Translations under genes and position numbers: made by a program
Notes under the pieces: generated by a model
Told to the model about the DNA's origin: nothing
What the model saw: only the letters and a program-made list of their open reading frames with translations
Database searches by the model: none
NCBI GenBank assembly: GCA_017475045.1
Contig: JAFVGH010000068.1
Coordinates: forward strand, 99,783 to 163,782
Length of the DNA: 64,000 bases
From: Fibrobacter sp.
GTDB lineage: Bacteria; Fibrobacterota; Fibrobacteria; Fibrobacterales; Fibrobacteraceae
Direction of reading: 5' to 3'
In this document: positions 36,546 through 46,676 of the stretch, piece after piece
Numbering within the stretch: the first letter of the stretch is position 1
How the letters are laid out: every line of letters starts with the position of its first letter

Positions 36546-37043
36546 TCATTCCGGCTTTTCTGGAGGTACACGGGCAATGACGCCTACCGTTGCGCGGGTA
36601 GCCTTCACCAGATCTGCCGGGGCAATCTTGAACTGCAAGCCACGCTCCCCTGCACTCACATAAATATAAGGGAAGTTCAATGCAGTTTCGTGGATAAAAA
36701 TCGGAAAATTCTTCTTGAGGCCAAGCGGGCTGCAGCCCCCACGAATATAGCCCGTGAGAGGCGTCAGGTCTTTCAAAGGAACCGTATCTATCTTCTTGTT
36801 CCCACTGACCTTGGCAGCCCCCTTTAAGTCTACTTCAAGGTTCCCGGGAACCACGCACATAAGGTAGCCGATCTTATCACCATGGACAAGTATGGTCTTG
36901 AAAACCTGATTAATATCCTCGCCTAAGGTATCTGCAATATGCTGCGCGCCCAAGTCACTTTCATCTACCGTGTAGGGGATTAGATCATACGATATTTTTA
37001 ACCTATCCAAGATTCGAGCCGCATTTGTCTTCTTGATATCCAT
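36546..37043 (-). CDS. ybaK: Cys-tRNA(Pro) deacylase, YbaK family
   Basis: Removes Cys wrongly attached to tRNA-Pro; a trans-editing factor in the cytoplasm. The 165-residue protein matches YbaK through TNAARILDRLKI at the N-terminus, FKTILVHGD, and GGCSPLGLKKNFPIFIHETA near residue 115. The ATG at 37043 is favoured by AGAGGT seven bases upstream; the longer frame reaching 37094 would overlap the LTA-synthase-like gene. It lies between that gene and the m5C methyltransferase in one direction. Confidence 0.93.
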   Translation of the reverse strand: MDIKKTNAARILDRLKISYDLIPYTVDESDLGAQHIADTLGEDINQVFKTILVHGDKIGYLMCVVPGNLEVDLKGAAKVSGNKKIDTVPLKDLTPLTGYIRGGCSPLGLKKNFPIFIHETALNFPYIYVSAGERGLQFKIAPADLVKATRATVGVIARVPPEKPE

Positions 37044-37080
37044 AGAAACCTCTGTACGAAAAATAGCAAACGGGCTTATG

Positions 37081-38787
37081 TCACCGGCTCTCATCTAACG
37101 CTGAAGGCCTTTTGTTCCTGAAAAGCTCATTATATTCTATAGAACCTGAAAGTTCCCGTAGCGCATGTACAAGCTCCCTTTCTCCCATAGTTTCAAGCAG
37201 GGTCCGTTGTCCCGAAAGAAGGCTCACTCCAAAGCCAAGCCTATGTCCCTCTATATGAAAGCCCATTGTCTCGAGAACCGTTGGTGCAGAATCAAAAGAG
37301 GTGAACATGCGCCTCATTTTTTTCGCGGTATTCTTGGGATTGATGTAGATATTCAAAAACCGACGATCTCTCATAGGCATTCTTGAAACAGGTGACCTGG
37401 CCATAAACAGATGGTCACCTGCAACAACAATTTCAGTATTTTTTCCAAAGGGCTGTTCTTGCACCCATTGGACAAAATTCCCAATGCGTCTAGACGTACA
37501 CAGCAACACCGCTGCATAGTTTGCTCCGACGGATTGATTTTTCGGTTTTACCTCACAGCGGTCATCAAAAAAGCCCTTTGGATAATGCATGTCAATGGTA
37601 GTTACCGTCAAAGAAAAATGGTCTGCAGACAACGTGTCCAGGATTTTCTTTGCATATTCCAGGACATCGCCATCGGCTACTCCAGGACCCGGCCGACGAT
37701 AAGTTTCGCCCTTAGCGACAAGCATTTTTTCAACATCTGCCTTATCGTAAAACTCATCCATTCCATGGCTCATAAAGAACGGCCCCGTGGCCCCAAATCT
37801 TGCAGGCGTTCCCTGTACATAGTAATTTCGGTAACCAAACTGGTGCAGAATATCATAAAGTCCCGGAATTTCACCAAAGAAGGAAAGTCCCGTTTGGCCA
37901 AAATTATTCATAACAGATGAGCCACATAACAACGGCATTCCTATGGTTTTGGAAACCATCGAGGATATGGTTGTCGAAGCTCCAACAATATTTCTTCCTC
38001 CCCCATAATCAAGCTTATCAGAAAAGACAAGACCCAAATCATACAGCGCTTGTATTTCAGGAGTAAAATTAATAAAGGAATTTTCCAAAGACTCTACATA
38101 GATAAAGATGAGATTACGGGTTGTATCTTCAGCCGTAACCATTTCCGGTTTATAATGAACGAATTCATCTTTGTAAAATTCAGAATGATATGGTTCCCCT
38201 GACTGTTTAAAAAAGAAATCGACGTACTGATGAAAAGCCCTAGACGAAACCGCCTTCCAAAAAGGAGCAGAGCCAGCCACTAGGACCGCCAAAAACACGG
38301 CAAAGAACACCGACTTGCGAAATCTCAAATCTTTATACAAGTCATAGACTGGCCACAAAAGCGAAAGAGAAAGAACCAACGCATAAAAACCGACTCTCTC
38401 TAAAAAATCCTTGACAAAAACCATGACGAAGCCGTCTAACGGCATCTGTAAAGTCATAATGGTCAAGTCAGGATTCTGTATAGGGAACGTCTTTTTCGCC
38501 CAGACAAGAGCTGTAGGGGCAGCGATCAAAAAAAGCAAATACAGCCAGACCAGCACAACCTGCAAAGGTTTGCGCGCAACCTGTTCGCTATTTTTATTCT
38601 TCTTGTAATGATAAAAGCGAAAAGCCCCATAAAGCACCGCCGCCACAACACAGTCGGTCCATCTAAAATGGAAATGCATGTAGCGGACAAAACCCACAGC
38701 ATACGAAAGCATTAAGACATACAGGATGTCAAAAAAAAGAATTATCAAGAGCCTTATCGTAAGGGCGCTTTTTCCAGTAAATTTCAT
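37081..38787 (-). CDS. LTA-synthase-like phosphoglycerol transferase
   Basis: A 568-residue inner-membrane protein with four or five N-terminal TM helices (to residue ~200) and a periplasmic alkaline-phosphatase-fold domain of the sulfatase type. Motifs: NLIFIYVESLEN (metal-binding Glu), the nucleophile region NIVGASTTISSMVS, MDMHYP-like TTIDMHYPKG, and VVAGDHLFM (Asp-His metal ligands). In Gram-negative bacteria such enzymes decorate periplasmic glucans or other polymers with phosphoglycerol or phosphoethanolamine; lipoteichoic acid is not expected in this lineage. Substrate assignment is therefore open. Confidence 0.83.
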   Translation of the reverse strand: MKFTGKSALTIRLLIILFFDILYVLMLSYAVGFVRYMHFHFRWTDCVVAAVLYGAFRFYHYKKNKNSEQVARKPLQVVLVWLYLLFLIAAPTALVWAKKTFPIQNPDLTIMTLQMPLDGFVMVFVKDFLERVGFYALVLSLSLLWPVYDLYKDLRFRKSVFFAVFLAVLVAGSAPFWKAVSSRAFHQYVDFFFKQSGEPYHSEFYKDEFVHYKPEMVTAEDTTRNLIFIYVESLENSFINFTPEIQALYDLGLVFSDKLDYGGGRNIVGASTTISSMVSKTIGMPLLCGSSVMNNFGQTGLSFFGEIPGLYDILHQFGYRNYYVQGTPARFGATGPFFMSHGMDEFYDKADVEKMLVAKGETYRRPGPGVADGDVLEYAKKILDTLSADHFSLTVTTIDMHYPKGFFDDRCEVKPKNQSVGANYAAVLLCTSRRIGNFVQWVQEQPFGKNTEIVVAGDHLFMARSPVSRMPMRDRRFLNIYINPKNTAKKMRRMFTSFDSAPTVLETMGFHIEGHRLGFGVSLLSGQRTLLETMGERELVHALRELSGSIEYNELFRNKRPSALDESR

Positions 38788-38851
38788 ATCAACTTACAAA
38801 TTCTCAACAAATTTTCGCTATTCAAAGATAAATTTTTATATTGTCACTTGA

Positions 38852-40510
<1,659 letters not shown>

Positions 40511-40534
40511 GGTCGCACATGCGCCGAGTCGAAG

Positions 40535-40554
40535 CAACAGGTCTTAACCTGTTG
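40535..40554 (+). other. Perfect hairpin between the two thiC tails
   Basis: CAACAGGT pairs with ACCTGTTG around a 4-nt loop. It lies in the 95-bp spacer between the functional thiC end and its duplicate. Confidence 0.5.
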
Positions 40555-40566
40555 TTGAGACGAAGG

Positions 40567-40622
40567 GCGAGCAAAGACAAACTAACCCCAGTGGAATCGC
40601 GTTGTCTTTGCTCGCATTTTTT
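40567..40622 (+). terminator. thiC terminator inside the duplication spacer
   Basis: GCGAGCAAAGACAA pairs perfectly with TTGTCTTTGCTCGC (14 bp) across a 21-nt loop, followed by ATTTTTT. It ends thiC transcription before the duplicate tail. Confidence 0.8.
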
Positions 40623-40627
40623 ATCAG

Positions 40628-40730
40628 TGCGAACCAAACTTCTGCAGTATGAGGATTTCCAAGGCTATAAGAAATTTCGTTGAAAAAGGCGAAGTGGGAG
40701 ACGTCTAGGGACGCACATGCGCCGAGTCGA
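40628..40730 (+). pseudogene. Duplicated 3' end of thiC
   Basis: Bases 40430-40532 (the last 27 codons of thiC, the stop and 22 bp beyond) recur here at a constant offset of 198 bp, with five mismatches and no gap. In frame, the copy reads CGPNFCSM... as ...CEPNFCSM... and then keeps the same C-terminal residues through the stop; of four differences in coding sequence, three are silent. It has no start or upstream coding region, so it cannot make ThiC. It looks like the displaced end of an older or foreign thiC. Confidence 0.9.
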
Positions 40731-40737
40731 CGCGCCC

Positions 40738-41172
40738 CTACTCTAGCATTATAGTGAACGGACCGTCGTTAGTGAGGCTCACTTGCATGTCGGCACCGAA
40801 TTTCCCTGTCTGTACGACGGGGATTTCCTTTTTGCATTCAGCGATGATGTATTCGTAGAGCTCGTTGGCAAGCGCGGGGTTGCCGGCACCATTGAACGTA
40901 GGGCGGTTGCCCTTGTTGCAGTTGGCGTACAGCGTAAATTGCGAAACGAGCAAGAGTTCACCATTCACATCCTTGATAGAAAGATTCGTCTTGCCGTTTT
41001 CGTCGGCAAAAATACGGAGTGCAAGCATCTTACGGATGAGCCTGTCAGCGATTTCGCGGGTATCTTCTTCACCGACTCCGATAAGAATCATGTATCCCCT
41101 GCCGATCTTGCCGACTGTCTCGCCTTCGATATCCACCTGGGCGTTCAATACTCGCTGAATTAGGAATTTCAT
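40738..41172 (-). CDS. dtd: D-aminoacyl-tRNA deacylase
   Basis: Homodimeric enzyme that hydrolyses D-amino acids (and Gly from tRNA-Ala) off tRNAs. At 144 residues it has the family ends: MKFLIQRVLNAQVDIEGE at the N-terminus, LLLVSQFTLYANCNKGNRPTFNGAGNP in the middle (the Ser-Gln active-site motif SQFTLYA) and SLTNDGPFTIMLE at the C-terminus (the Asn-x-Gly-Pro cis loop). It is the last gene of sufS-tcdA-dtd and converges on the thiC tail duplicate, whose end lies 8 bp from the dtd stop codon. Confidence 0.96.
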   Translation of the reverse strand: MKFLIQRVLNAQVDIEGETVGKIGRGYMILIGVGEEDTREIADRLIRKMLALRIFADENGKTNLSIKDVNGELLLVSQFTLYANCNKGNRPTFNGAGNPALANELYEYIIAECKKEIPVVQTGKFGADMQVSLTNDGPFTIMLE

Positions 41173-41173
41173 G

Positions 41174-42007
41174 TTACTCCGCGCTGGCTAATGCCTTTTT
41201 GTAGATGTCCTGCATCACGAGGCCCGCAATGGTGAACCCGAAAATGGCGGTGGCGTGCACCATGGTGCCGTTGATTTGCGCCTTACTGCTGCACCATTCG
41301 TGATCGACCAGGTTTGCATTCTGGAGTTCGGCTTCGCTGTGCTCGCTGCGAACCTTGGGGCACATGCAGGCGGCGGTCCCGCAAGAGGAATTCTTGCCAC
41401 GGTTTTTCAGGAGTTCGTCGCTGTAGACGCACAGCACTTTTTTCTTGAGCGCCATTTTCTTTTTCTTGAGCTTGTCGCGGAGCGCACGGGCGAGCGGGCA
41501 ACCGGCGACTTTCCAGAATTCGGCGACCTTGATGCGCGTGGGGTCCATCTTGAGGGCGGCTCCCATCGAAGAGAATACGGTGGCCTTCGTGCGCGTGGCG
41601 TGCCACAGCAGCTGCATCTTGTTCTCGAGGCTGTCGATGGCGTCGATGATGTAGTCAAACGTATCCAGCTGGAACTTCTCGGTATTCGCTTCTTCGTAGA
41701 TGTCCTGCAGCGCGACGATGTTTGCGTGCGGGTTGATTTCGAGCAGGCGTTCCTTGAGGACTTCTACTTTCACCTTGCCGACGGTCTTGGTGGTGGCCAT
41801 CAGTTGGCGGTTCACGTTGGTGACGCACACGCGGTCGGAATCTACGAGCACGAGCTCCTTGAGGCCAGAACGCACTAGGCTTTCGGCGCACCAGCTGCCT
41901 ACGCCGCCGAGCCCGAAGATGATGACGCGCTTTTTGTAGATGTCGTCCATCACGTCGTCCCCGAGCAGGAGCGATGTGCGGTTGAATATGCCTTTTTCGA
42001 CACCCAT
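41174..42007 (-). CDS. tcdA: tRNA threonylcarbamoyladenosine dehydratase
   Basis: E1-like (ThiF/MoeB fold) enzyme that cyclises t6A37 to ct6A in tRNA. Distinct marks: VIIFGLGGVGSWCAESLVRSG nucleotide loop, LVDSDRVCVTNVNRQ, VIDAIDS-type IIDAIDSLENK and a Cys-rich region with SSCGTAACMCPKV. The N-terminus and the GGVGSW loop fit TcdA better than ThiF or MoeB. In E. coli tcdA is next to the cysteine desulfurase gene csdA; here it directly follows a SufS-family desulfurase gene (11 bp gap) and precedes dtd (1 bp). The Sua5-type enzyme at 9 kb makes its t6A precursor. Confidence 0.9.
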   Translation of the reverse strand: MGVEKGIFNRTSLLLGDDVMDDIYKKRVIIFGLGGVGSWCAESLVRSGLKELVLVDSDRVCVTNVNRQLMATTKTVGKVKVEVLKERLLEINPHANIVALQDIYEEANTEKFQLDTFDYIIDAIDSLENKMQLLWHATRTKATVFSSMGAALKMDPTRIKVAEFWKVAGCPLARALRDKLKKKKMALKKKVLCVYSDELLKNRGKNSSCGTAACMCPKVRSEHSEAELQNANLVDHEWCSSKAQINGTMVHATAIFGFTIAGLVMQDIYKKALASAE

Positions 42008-42018
42008 ACGAGTCCCGG

Positions 42019-43245
42019 TTAACCGAAGAGTCGGAGAACGCGCTTGATGCCTGCGACAAAGCGGTCGATGTCGCGCTTCAGGGTATACGCGCCAAAGCTC
42101 AGGCGGAGCGTGGCGTCGACGCCGAAGCGGTCCATGACGGGCTGGGCGCAGTGGTGTCCGCTGCGAACGGCTACGTTTTCTTCGTCGAGAATCATGGCTG
42201 CGTCGCTGACGGCAATGCCGTCCAGCGTAACGCTGATGAGAGCGCCGCGTTCCTTCGGGTTCCCGAAGATTTTTACTTGCGGGATAGTGGCCAGCTGTTC
42301 CAAGGCATACTGCGTAATTTCTTCTTCGTGCCTGCGGATGTTTTCGATGCCTACCGCATTAATCCATTCGATGGCTTTGCCGAGGCCGATGACTTCGGCA
42401 ATCATGGGCGTGCCTGCTTCAAAGCGGGCGGGTACATCGGCGTAAGTCGTTTTTTCGAAGGTCACATTCTTGATCATTTCGCCACCGCCGTGCCAGGGGG
42501 GCATGCTGTCAAGGACCTCATACTTGCCGTAGAGTACGCCTACGCCGGTAGGGCCGTACATCTTGTGTCCGCTGAAGGCGAGAAAATCGCAGTCCAGCTT
42601 TTGCACGTCAATCTTGATGTGGCTGGAACTCTGGGCGGCGTCAATCAGAATCTTAGCTTGCGGGGCGAGTTTGCGTACGGTGGCGATGATTTCTGCAATC
42701 GGATTTACGGTGCCGACGGAATTGCTTACGTGGGCGACGGCCACCATCTTGGTGCGCACATTCAAAAGTCCGGGAAGTGCAGCCAAATCCAAATCGCCGT
42801 TGTCCAAAACGGGAATCACCTTGATCTTGGCACCCTTCATTTCGGCAACCAATTGCCAGCTCACGATGTTGGCGTGGTGCTCCAGGCCGCTAATCAGAAT
42901 CTCGTCGCCTGCTTCGAAGAACTTGCGACCGTAACTCCACGCCACCAGATTGATGCTTTCGGTGGTGCCCCGGGTAAACACGATTTCGTCTTCGGACTTG
43001 GCATTGATGAACTTGGCCACATTCTTGCGCGTTGCTTCGAACGCTTCGGTGGTGCGTGCGCTCAGGCGGTACACGCCTCGCTTTACGGAACTGTAGTGTT
43101 CGCGGTAAAAGTCGTCCATCGCGTCGATGACACACGCGGGCTTTTGCGTGGTGGCAGTACTGTCCAAAAAGGCAAGGGGCTTTGTATCCTTATCCCCAGC
43201 CACAAGCATGGGAAATTCACTACGAACTTTTTCGGCATCAAACAT
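42019..43245 (-). CDS. sufS: SufS/CsdA-family cysteine desulfurase
   Basis: PLP enzyme that removes sulfur from Cys to form a persulfide for Fe-S clusters or tRNA thiolation. Typical group-II features: DSTATTQKP near residue 30, TRGTTESINLVAWSYG, GLEHHANIVSWQ, AQSSSHIKIDV, the PLP lysine in SGHKMYGPTGVGVLYG, and the short-loop catalytic Cys in VRSGHHCAQPVM. The second Met (43245) has AGGGGG seven bases upstream and is taken as the start. No other suf gene adjoins it; the company of tcdA recalls the csdA-tcdA pair of E. coli, so CsdA is an equally fitting name. Confidence 0.9.
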   Translation of the reverse strand: MFDAEKVRSEFPMLVAGDKDTKPLAFLDSTATTQKPACVIDAMDDFYREHYSSVKRGVYRLSARTTEAFEATRKNVAKFINAKSEDEIVFTRGTTESINLVAWSYGRKFFEAGDEILISGLEHHANIVSWQLVAEMKGAKIKVIPVLDNGDLDLAALPGLLNVRTKMVAVAHVSNSVGTVNPIAEIIATVRKLAPQAKILIDAAQSSSHIKIDVQKLDCDFLAFSGHKMYGPTGVGVLYGKYEVLDSMPPWHGGGEMIKNVTFEKTTYADVPARFEAGTPMIAEVIGLGKAIEWINAVGIENIRRHEEEITQYALEQLATIPQVKIFGNPKERGALISVTLDGIAVSDAAMILDEENVAVRSGHHCAQPVMDRFGVDATLRLSFGAYTLKRDIDRFVAGIKRVLRLFG

Positions 43246-43330
43246 GTTCATGCCCCCTAATTTAGAAAAAATACTACCATATCCCTTTTATTTAGTTATA
43301 TTCTCTTTGTGTTATTCAGGGGAGGTTTAA

Positions 43331-44323
43331 ATGAAAAACAGTCTTATCCTTTGCTCTTTGCTGGCCATACCATTTGGAGTCACAGCCTGTGGTGACGACT
43401 CTAGTTCAAGTTCACAAAATGATCGCGAAGAAATTTCTTCTGCAGAAGACCTTGGCAACTGCACTTCCGATATCGAGAACAAAGAATTCTATCAAAAAGA
43501 TCAAGATATCAGCTATGTATGCCAAAACGGCGAGTGGGTAAAAATAACAAGCACGCCTAACTCCAGCAGTTCTACAACAGGTGAAACTGTTTCAAGCGAT
43601 TCAGAAGACCCAACTGATTTAAATGGTTGGAGTTGGAAGGTGCCAAAAGATTTGCGGTTAAACCCAAAAATCGACTACAAGACCATGACTGACAGTCGAG
43701 ACAACAAGGTCTACAAAACCGTAGTCATCGGTGACAAGACCTGGATGGCAGAGAATCTGAACTACTCCGATAGTGTTGCCACCCCCAGCCTCATAAAGCG
43801 GAGCCACTGCTATGGTGACGAACCAGCAAACTGCGATGTAGGCGGGCGGTTATACACCTGGGCTGCCGCCATAGACTCTGTAAAAACCTACGACGACACC
43901 AACGGTTTGGAATGCGGAGACGGAAAGATCTGCCAATTGCCTACAAATCACCAGGGCATTTGTCCTCCAGGTTGGCATCTTCCAAGCTATACCGATTGGG
44001 AAGATTTCATAGCTACTGTGGGCGGACCCACAGCCGGGGCCGCCGTAATGACCCAAAATGGATGGGACATTCTGGACGGGAATGAGAATGGATATGGAGG
44101 AACCGACATTTACGGTTTTTCAGCAATCCCTGTAGGAACTTGGGGAAAAGCCAAGCCACACTTCTTCATGGCCGGAATAATAACTTCTTTCTGGTCTTCT
44201 TATGAAAACGATACCGATTACGCCTATAGCGTGACAGTGGATCGCATGGTAGATGAAGATGTAATAAGACTATCTGAGCTTTTCAAAGCCGCTGGATTAT
44301 CCGTCCGCTGTGTCAAAAATTAA
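43331..44323 (+). CDS. FISUMP-domain lipoprotein
   Basis: A 330-residue lipoprotein (lipobox VTAC, then Gly-Asp-Asp-Ser-Ser-Ser). Residues ~35-75 hold the small two-Cys/Trp module (LGNCTSD...ISYVCQNGEWV) shared with other copies, then a Ser/Thr linker and the FISUMP domain from ~115: MTDSRDNKVYKTVVIGDKTW, MAENLNYSDS, LYTWAAAIDS, GICPPGWHLPSYTDWEDF, GFSAIPVG, FWSSYEN and LSVRCVKN. Strong ribosome site GGGGAGG. The next gene, also FISUMP, follows after 18 bp and may share the transcript. Confidence 0.88.
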   Translation: MKNSLILCSLLAIPFGVTACGDDSSSSSQNDREEISSAEDLGNCTSDIENKEFYQKDQDISYVCQNGEWVKITSTPNSSSSTTGETVSSDSEDPTDLNGWSWKVPKDLRLNPKIDYKTMTDSRDNKVYKTVVIGDKTWMAENLNYSDSVATPSLIKRSHCYGDEPANCDVGGRLYTWAAAIDSVKTYDDTNGLECGDGKICQLPTNHQGICPPGWHLPSYTDWEDFIATVGGPTAGAAVMTQNGWDILDGNENGYGGTDIYGFSAIPVGTWGKAKPHFFMAGIITSFWSSYENDTDYAYSVTVDRMVDEDVIRLSELFKAAGLSVRCVKN

Positions 44324-44341
44324 AGTAACCCTCTAAAAAAC

Positions 44342-45727
44342 ATGAAAAAAATATCTAGAATCATCTGTTTATCATTCCTTGCTATTTCCATGAACGCCTT
44401 TGCACAGGAGGCATTCCGCGAAGCTATCGACAACCAGGATATCGCCACCGCCAAGAAGATGGTCAAGAACGGCGAAATCGAGGAAATCTATTGTGGCAAG
44501 CTAAACGCAGGCGACGCCGTAGCCGTCTTCGAAAAGATCTTCAAGTCTATGCCCGACGAATCTTTTGCCCAGTGCCCTTCGCAATTCGCCTACGGCTACG
44601 GAGCCAAAGTTTGCGCCAACGCCAAGATGATGAACGCCTGTAACGAAGTGGTAAGCTATCTGCTTATGGAAGGCACCGCAGGCAACTCCAACGCCCTAGA
44701 AGCCCTGGACAAGGTAATCAAGGCAGCCCTCAAGACCAAGGCTTTTGCCAAACCTGTGAAAGAACAAGTGGACACCACCACTTGGGTCGCCTGTCCCAAG
44801 AAAGGCAAGGATAAGGAATTCTGCAAATTGCAGTGCATAACCCAAGCAGACTCCCTGAACGACGAGGCCCACAAGCAATCTTGCGAAACCAAGCCCGAGC
44901 ATTTCATCGAGACTACCATTACCATCACCAAGCCTTCTCCCCTTTACGAGAAGATCCGCACAGGGCTTACGGAAGGTTACTGGAAAAGCCCTATGACGGT
45001 GGCAGAACAGTTTTCCAAGATGATTGAATCCAGCGCAAAGGTTCTTTCTATCGCCGACACCGCCATTCCGAACATGGCCTACGTGAACCGTTGGGCTGAC
45101 AAGCACAAGGCCGATTCTACGGACCTTCCCGGAGGCGAGCTGTTCCGGTTCTGCACCGCCTGGCAGCCTGCCGTAGACTCGATTCTTGCTTCGAAGGAAT
45201 TCGAGACCCGTTGCCCTGTCTTCGAAACCTTTGTAGACAACCGTGACGGTCAAACCTACAAGGTCAAGGAAATCAACGGAGCCCGCTGGTTTGTACAGAA
45301 CTTGAATTACGCCATGGAAGAAGGCTCCATGTGCTATGACCGCGAAGATGACAACTGCAAGGTTTACGGTCGTCTCTACACGCAAGAGGCCGCCCAGACG
45401 GCCTGCCCCGAAGGAAGCCACCTTTCCACTGACGAAGACTGGAAAATGCTGGAGATTTACGCCGGTGGCGCCAACACGGCTGCAGAAAGACTCCGTAGCA
45501 ACGGAAGCGACAACTACGCCTTTACCGCCATGTTCGGTGGCTACGCCAACAAGAACAACATTTCTGTTATCATCGGCGAAGGCGCCTATTTCTGGACAAA
45601 CCAGGACGGTGGCGACGGTCGTGGCGTGGCACGTTCCATGTTCAGTACCGACAAGGAAGTGTCCACCATTTCGGTCGACAAGAAGTTCTCCCTGTCGGTC
45701 CGTTGCGTAGTCAACAATGAAAAATAA
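44342..45727 (+). CDS. Secreted FISUMP-domain protein with helical N-terminus
   Basis: A 461-residue protein that differs from the other FISUMP copies: it has an ordinary signal peptide (MKKISRIICLSFLAISMNAFAQ) and no lipobox. Residues 23-290 are mostly helical with an ankyrin-like opening (FREAIDNQDIATAKKMVKNGEI) and several Cys pairs. The FISUMP domain starts at ~297: FVDNRDGQTYKVKEINGARW, FVQNLNYAM, LYTQEAAQTACPEGSHLSTDEDWKML, YAFTAMFGG, YFWTNQDG and SLSVRCV. It overlaps epmA by 11 bp, so a surface protein gene and a translation-factor gene are read together. Confidence 0.8.
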   Translation: MKKISRIICLSFLAISMNAFAQEAFREAIDNQDIATAKKMVKNGEIEEIYCGKLNAGDAVAVFEKIFKSMPDESFAQCPSQFAYGYGAKVCANAKMMNACNEVVSYLLMEGTAGNSNALEALDKVIKAALKTKAFAKPVKEQVDTTTWVACPKKGKDKEFCKLQCITQADSLNDEAHKQSCETKPEHFIETTITITKPSPLYEKIRTGLTEGYWKSPMTVAEQFSKMIESSAKVLSIADTAIPNMAYVNRWADKHKADSTDLPGGELFRFCTAWQPAVDSILASKEFETRCPVFETFVDNRDGQTYKVKEINGARWFVQNLNYAMEEGSMCYDREDDNCKVYGRLYTQEAAQTACPEGSHLSTDEDWKMLEIYAGGANTAAERLRSNGSDNYAFTAMFGGYANKNNISVIIGEGAYFWTNQDGGDGRGVARSMFSTDKEVSTISVDKKFSLSVRCVVNNEK

Positions 45728-46676
45728 TTTCTCACCTACATGCTCCCGCGAAACCTGGATAGCGCGACAATCGCTCCTTGCGAAAGTTCGCGCATTCTTT
45801 GAGTCCCGTGGAGCTTTGGAGGTGGAAACACCGGTACTGTCCAACGCTTGCGGCACCGACCCACAATTGGATTATTTTGAAATTGAATCGCCCCGCCGTT
45901 TCATGATGACCAGCCCGGAATTTCACATGAAGCGTCTGCTGGCCGCGGGTTTCGGCGACATTTTCCAGATTACCAAGTCTTTCCGCAAAGACGAATTCGG
46001 CGCACACCATAACAACGAATTTAGCATGGTGGAATGGTACCGCGTCGGCATGCCCCAAGAAAAACTGATGGACGAGGTAGAAAACCTCGTTTCCGAGATT
46101 CTCGGAAAACCCATCAACGCCCGTCGTACCCGCTGGATTGACGCCTTCAGGAACTATGCAGGCGTAGACCCGCTTGTAGCCACCGATGACGATTTCGCCG
46201 AAGCCTGTAAATCCCGAAACATTCCGCTCCCCGCCGACACGGCGAACATGTCCCGAGAAGACTGGTGGGACTACCTGATGGTCTTTGCCGTAGAACCCGC
46301 GCTGGCGAAGAACGGTCCGGAATTCATTCTGGATTACCCGCAGTCACAGGCTGCACTAGCCCAGACCTACGTGGGTGAAGACGGTCACACTTGGGCCAGG
46401 CGTTTCGAGCTGTTCGTAGACCAGGTGGAACTTTGCAACGGCTATACGGAACTCACAGATGCCAACGAACAGCGCCGTCGTTTCAATGCCGACCTTGAAA
46501 TCCGCCGCAACATGGGAAAACCCCAGCCGACCCTGGACGAAAATTTTCTCGAAGCTCTAGAATCGGGAATGCCAGCTTGCTCCGGCGTGGCGTTGGGCCT
46601 TGACCGTCTGTTCATGCTGGCCATGAACAAGAAAGAAATCAAGGACGTGATCCTGTTCCCCAGCCCGATTGCCTAG
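45717..46676 (+). CDS. epmA: EF-P lysine-lysyltransferase
   Basis: A class II lysyl-tRNA-synthetase paralogue without an anticodon-binding domain (319 residues, against roughly 500 for LysRS). It adds beta-lysine to elongation factor P so that ribosomes pass polyproline stretches. Class II motifs are visible: motif 2 in FRKDEFGAHHNNEFSMVEWYR and motif 3 in GVALGLDRLFMLAMNK. The opening ARQSLLAKVRAFFESRGALEVETPVLS is typical. Neither EF-P nor EpmB is in the window. It begins inside the last codons of the preceding FISUMP gene. Confidence 0.93.
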   Translation: MKNNFSPTCSRETWIARQSLLAKVRAFFESRGALEVETPVLSNACGTDPQLDYFEIESPRRFMMTSPEFHMKRLLAAGFGDIFQITKSFRKDEFGAHHNNEFSMVEWYRVGMPQEKLMDEVENLVSEILGKPINARRTRWIDAFRNYAGVDPLVATDDDFAEACKSRNIPLPADTANMSREDWWDYLMVFAVEPALAKNGPEFILDYPQSQAALAQTYVGEDGHTWARRFELFVDQVELCNGYTELTDANEQRRRFNADLEIRRNMGKPQPTLDENFLEALESGMPACSGVALGLDRLFMLAMNKKEIKDVILFPSPIA

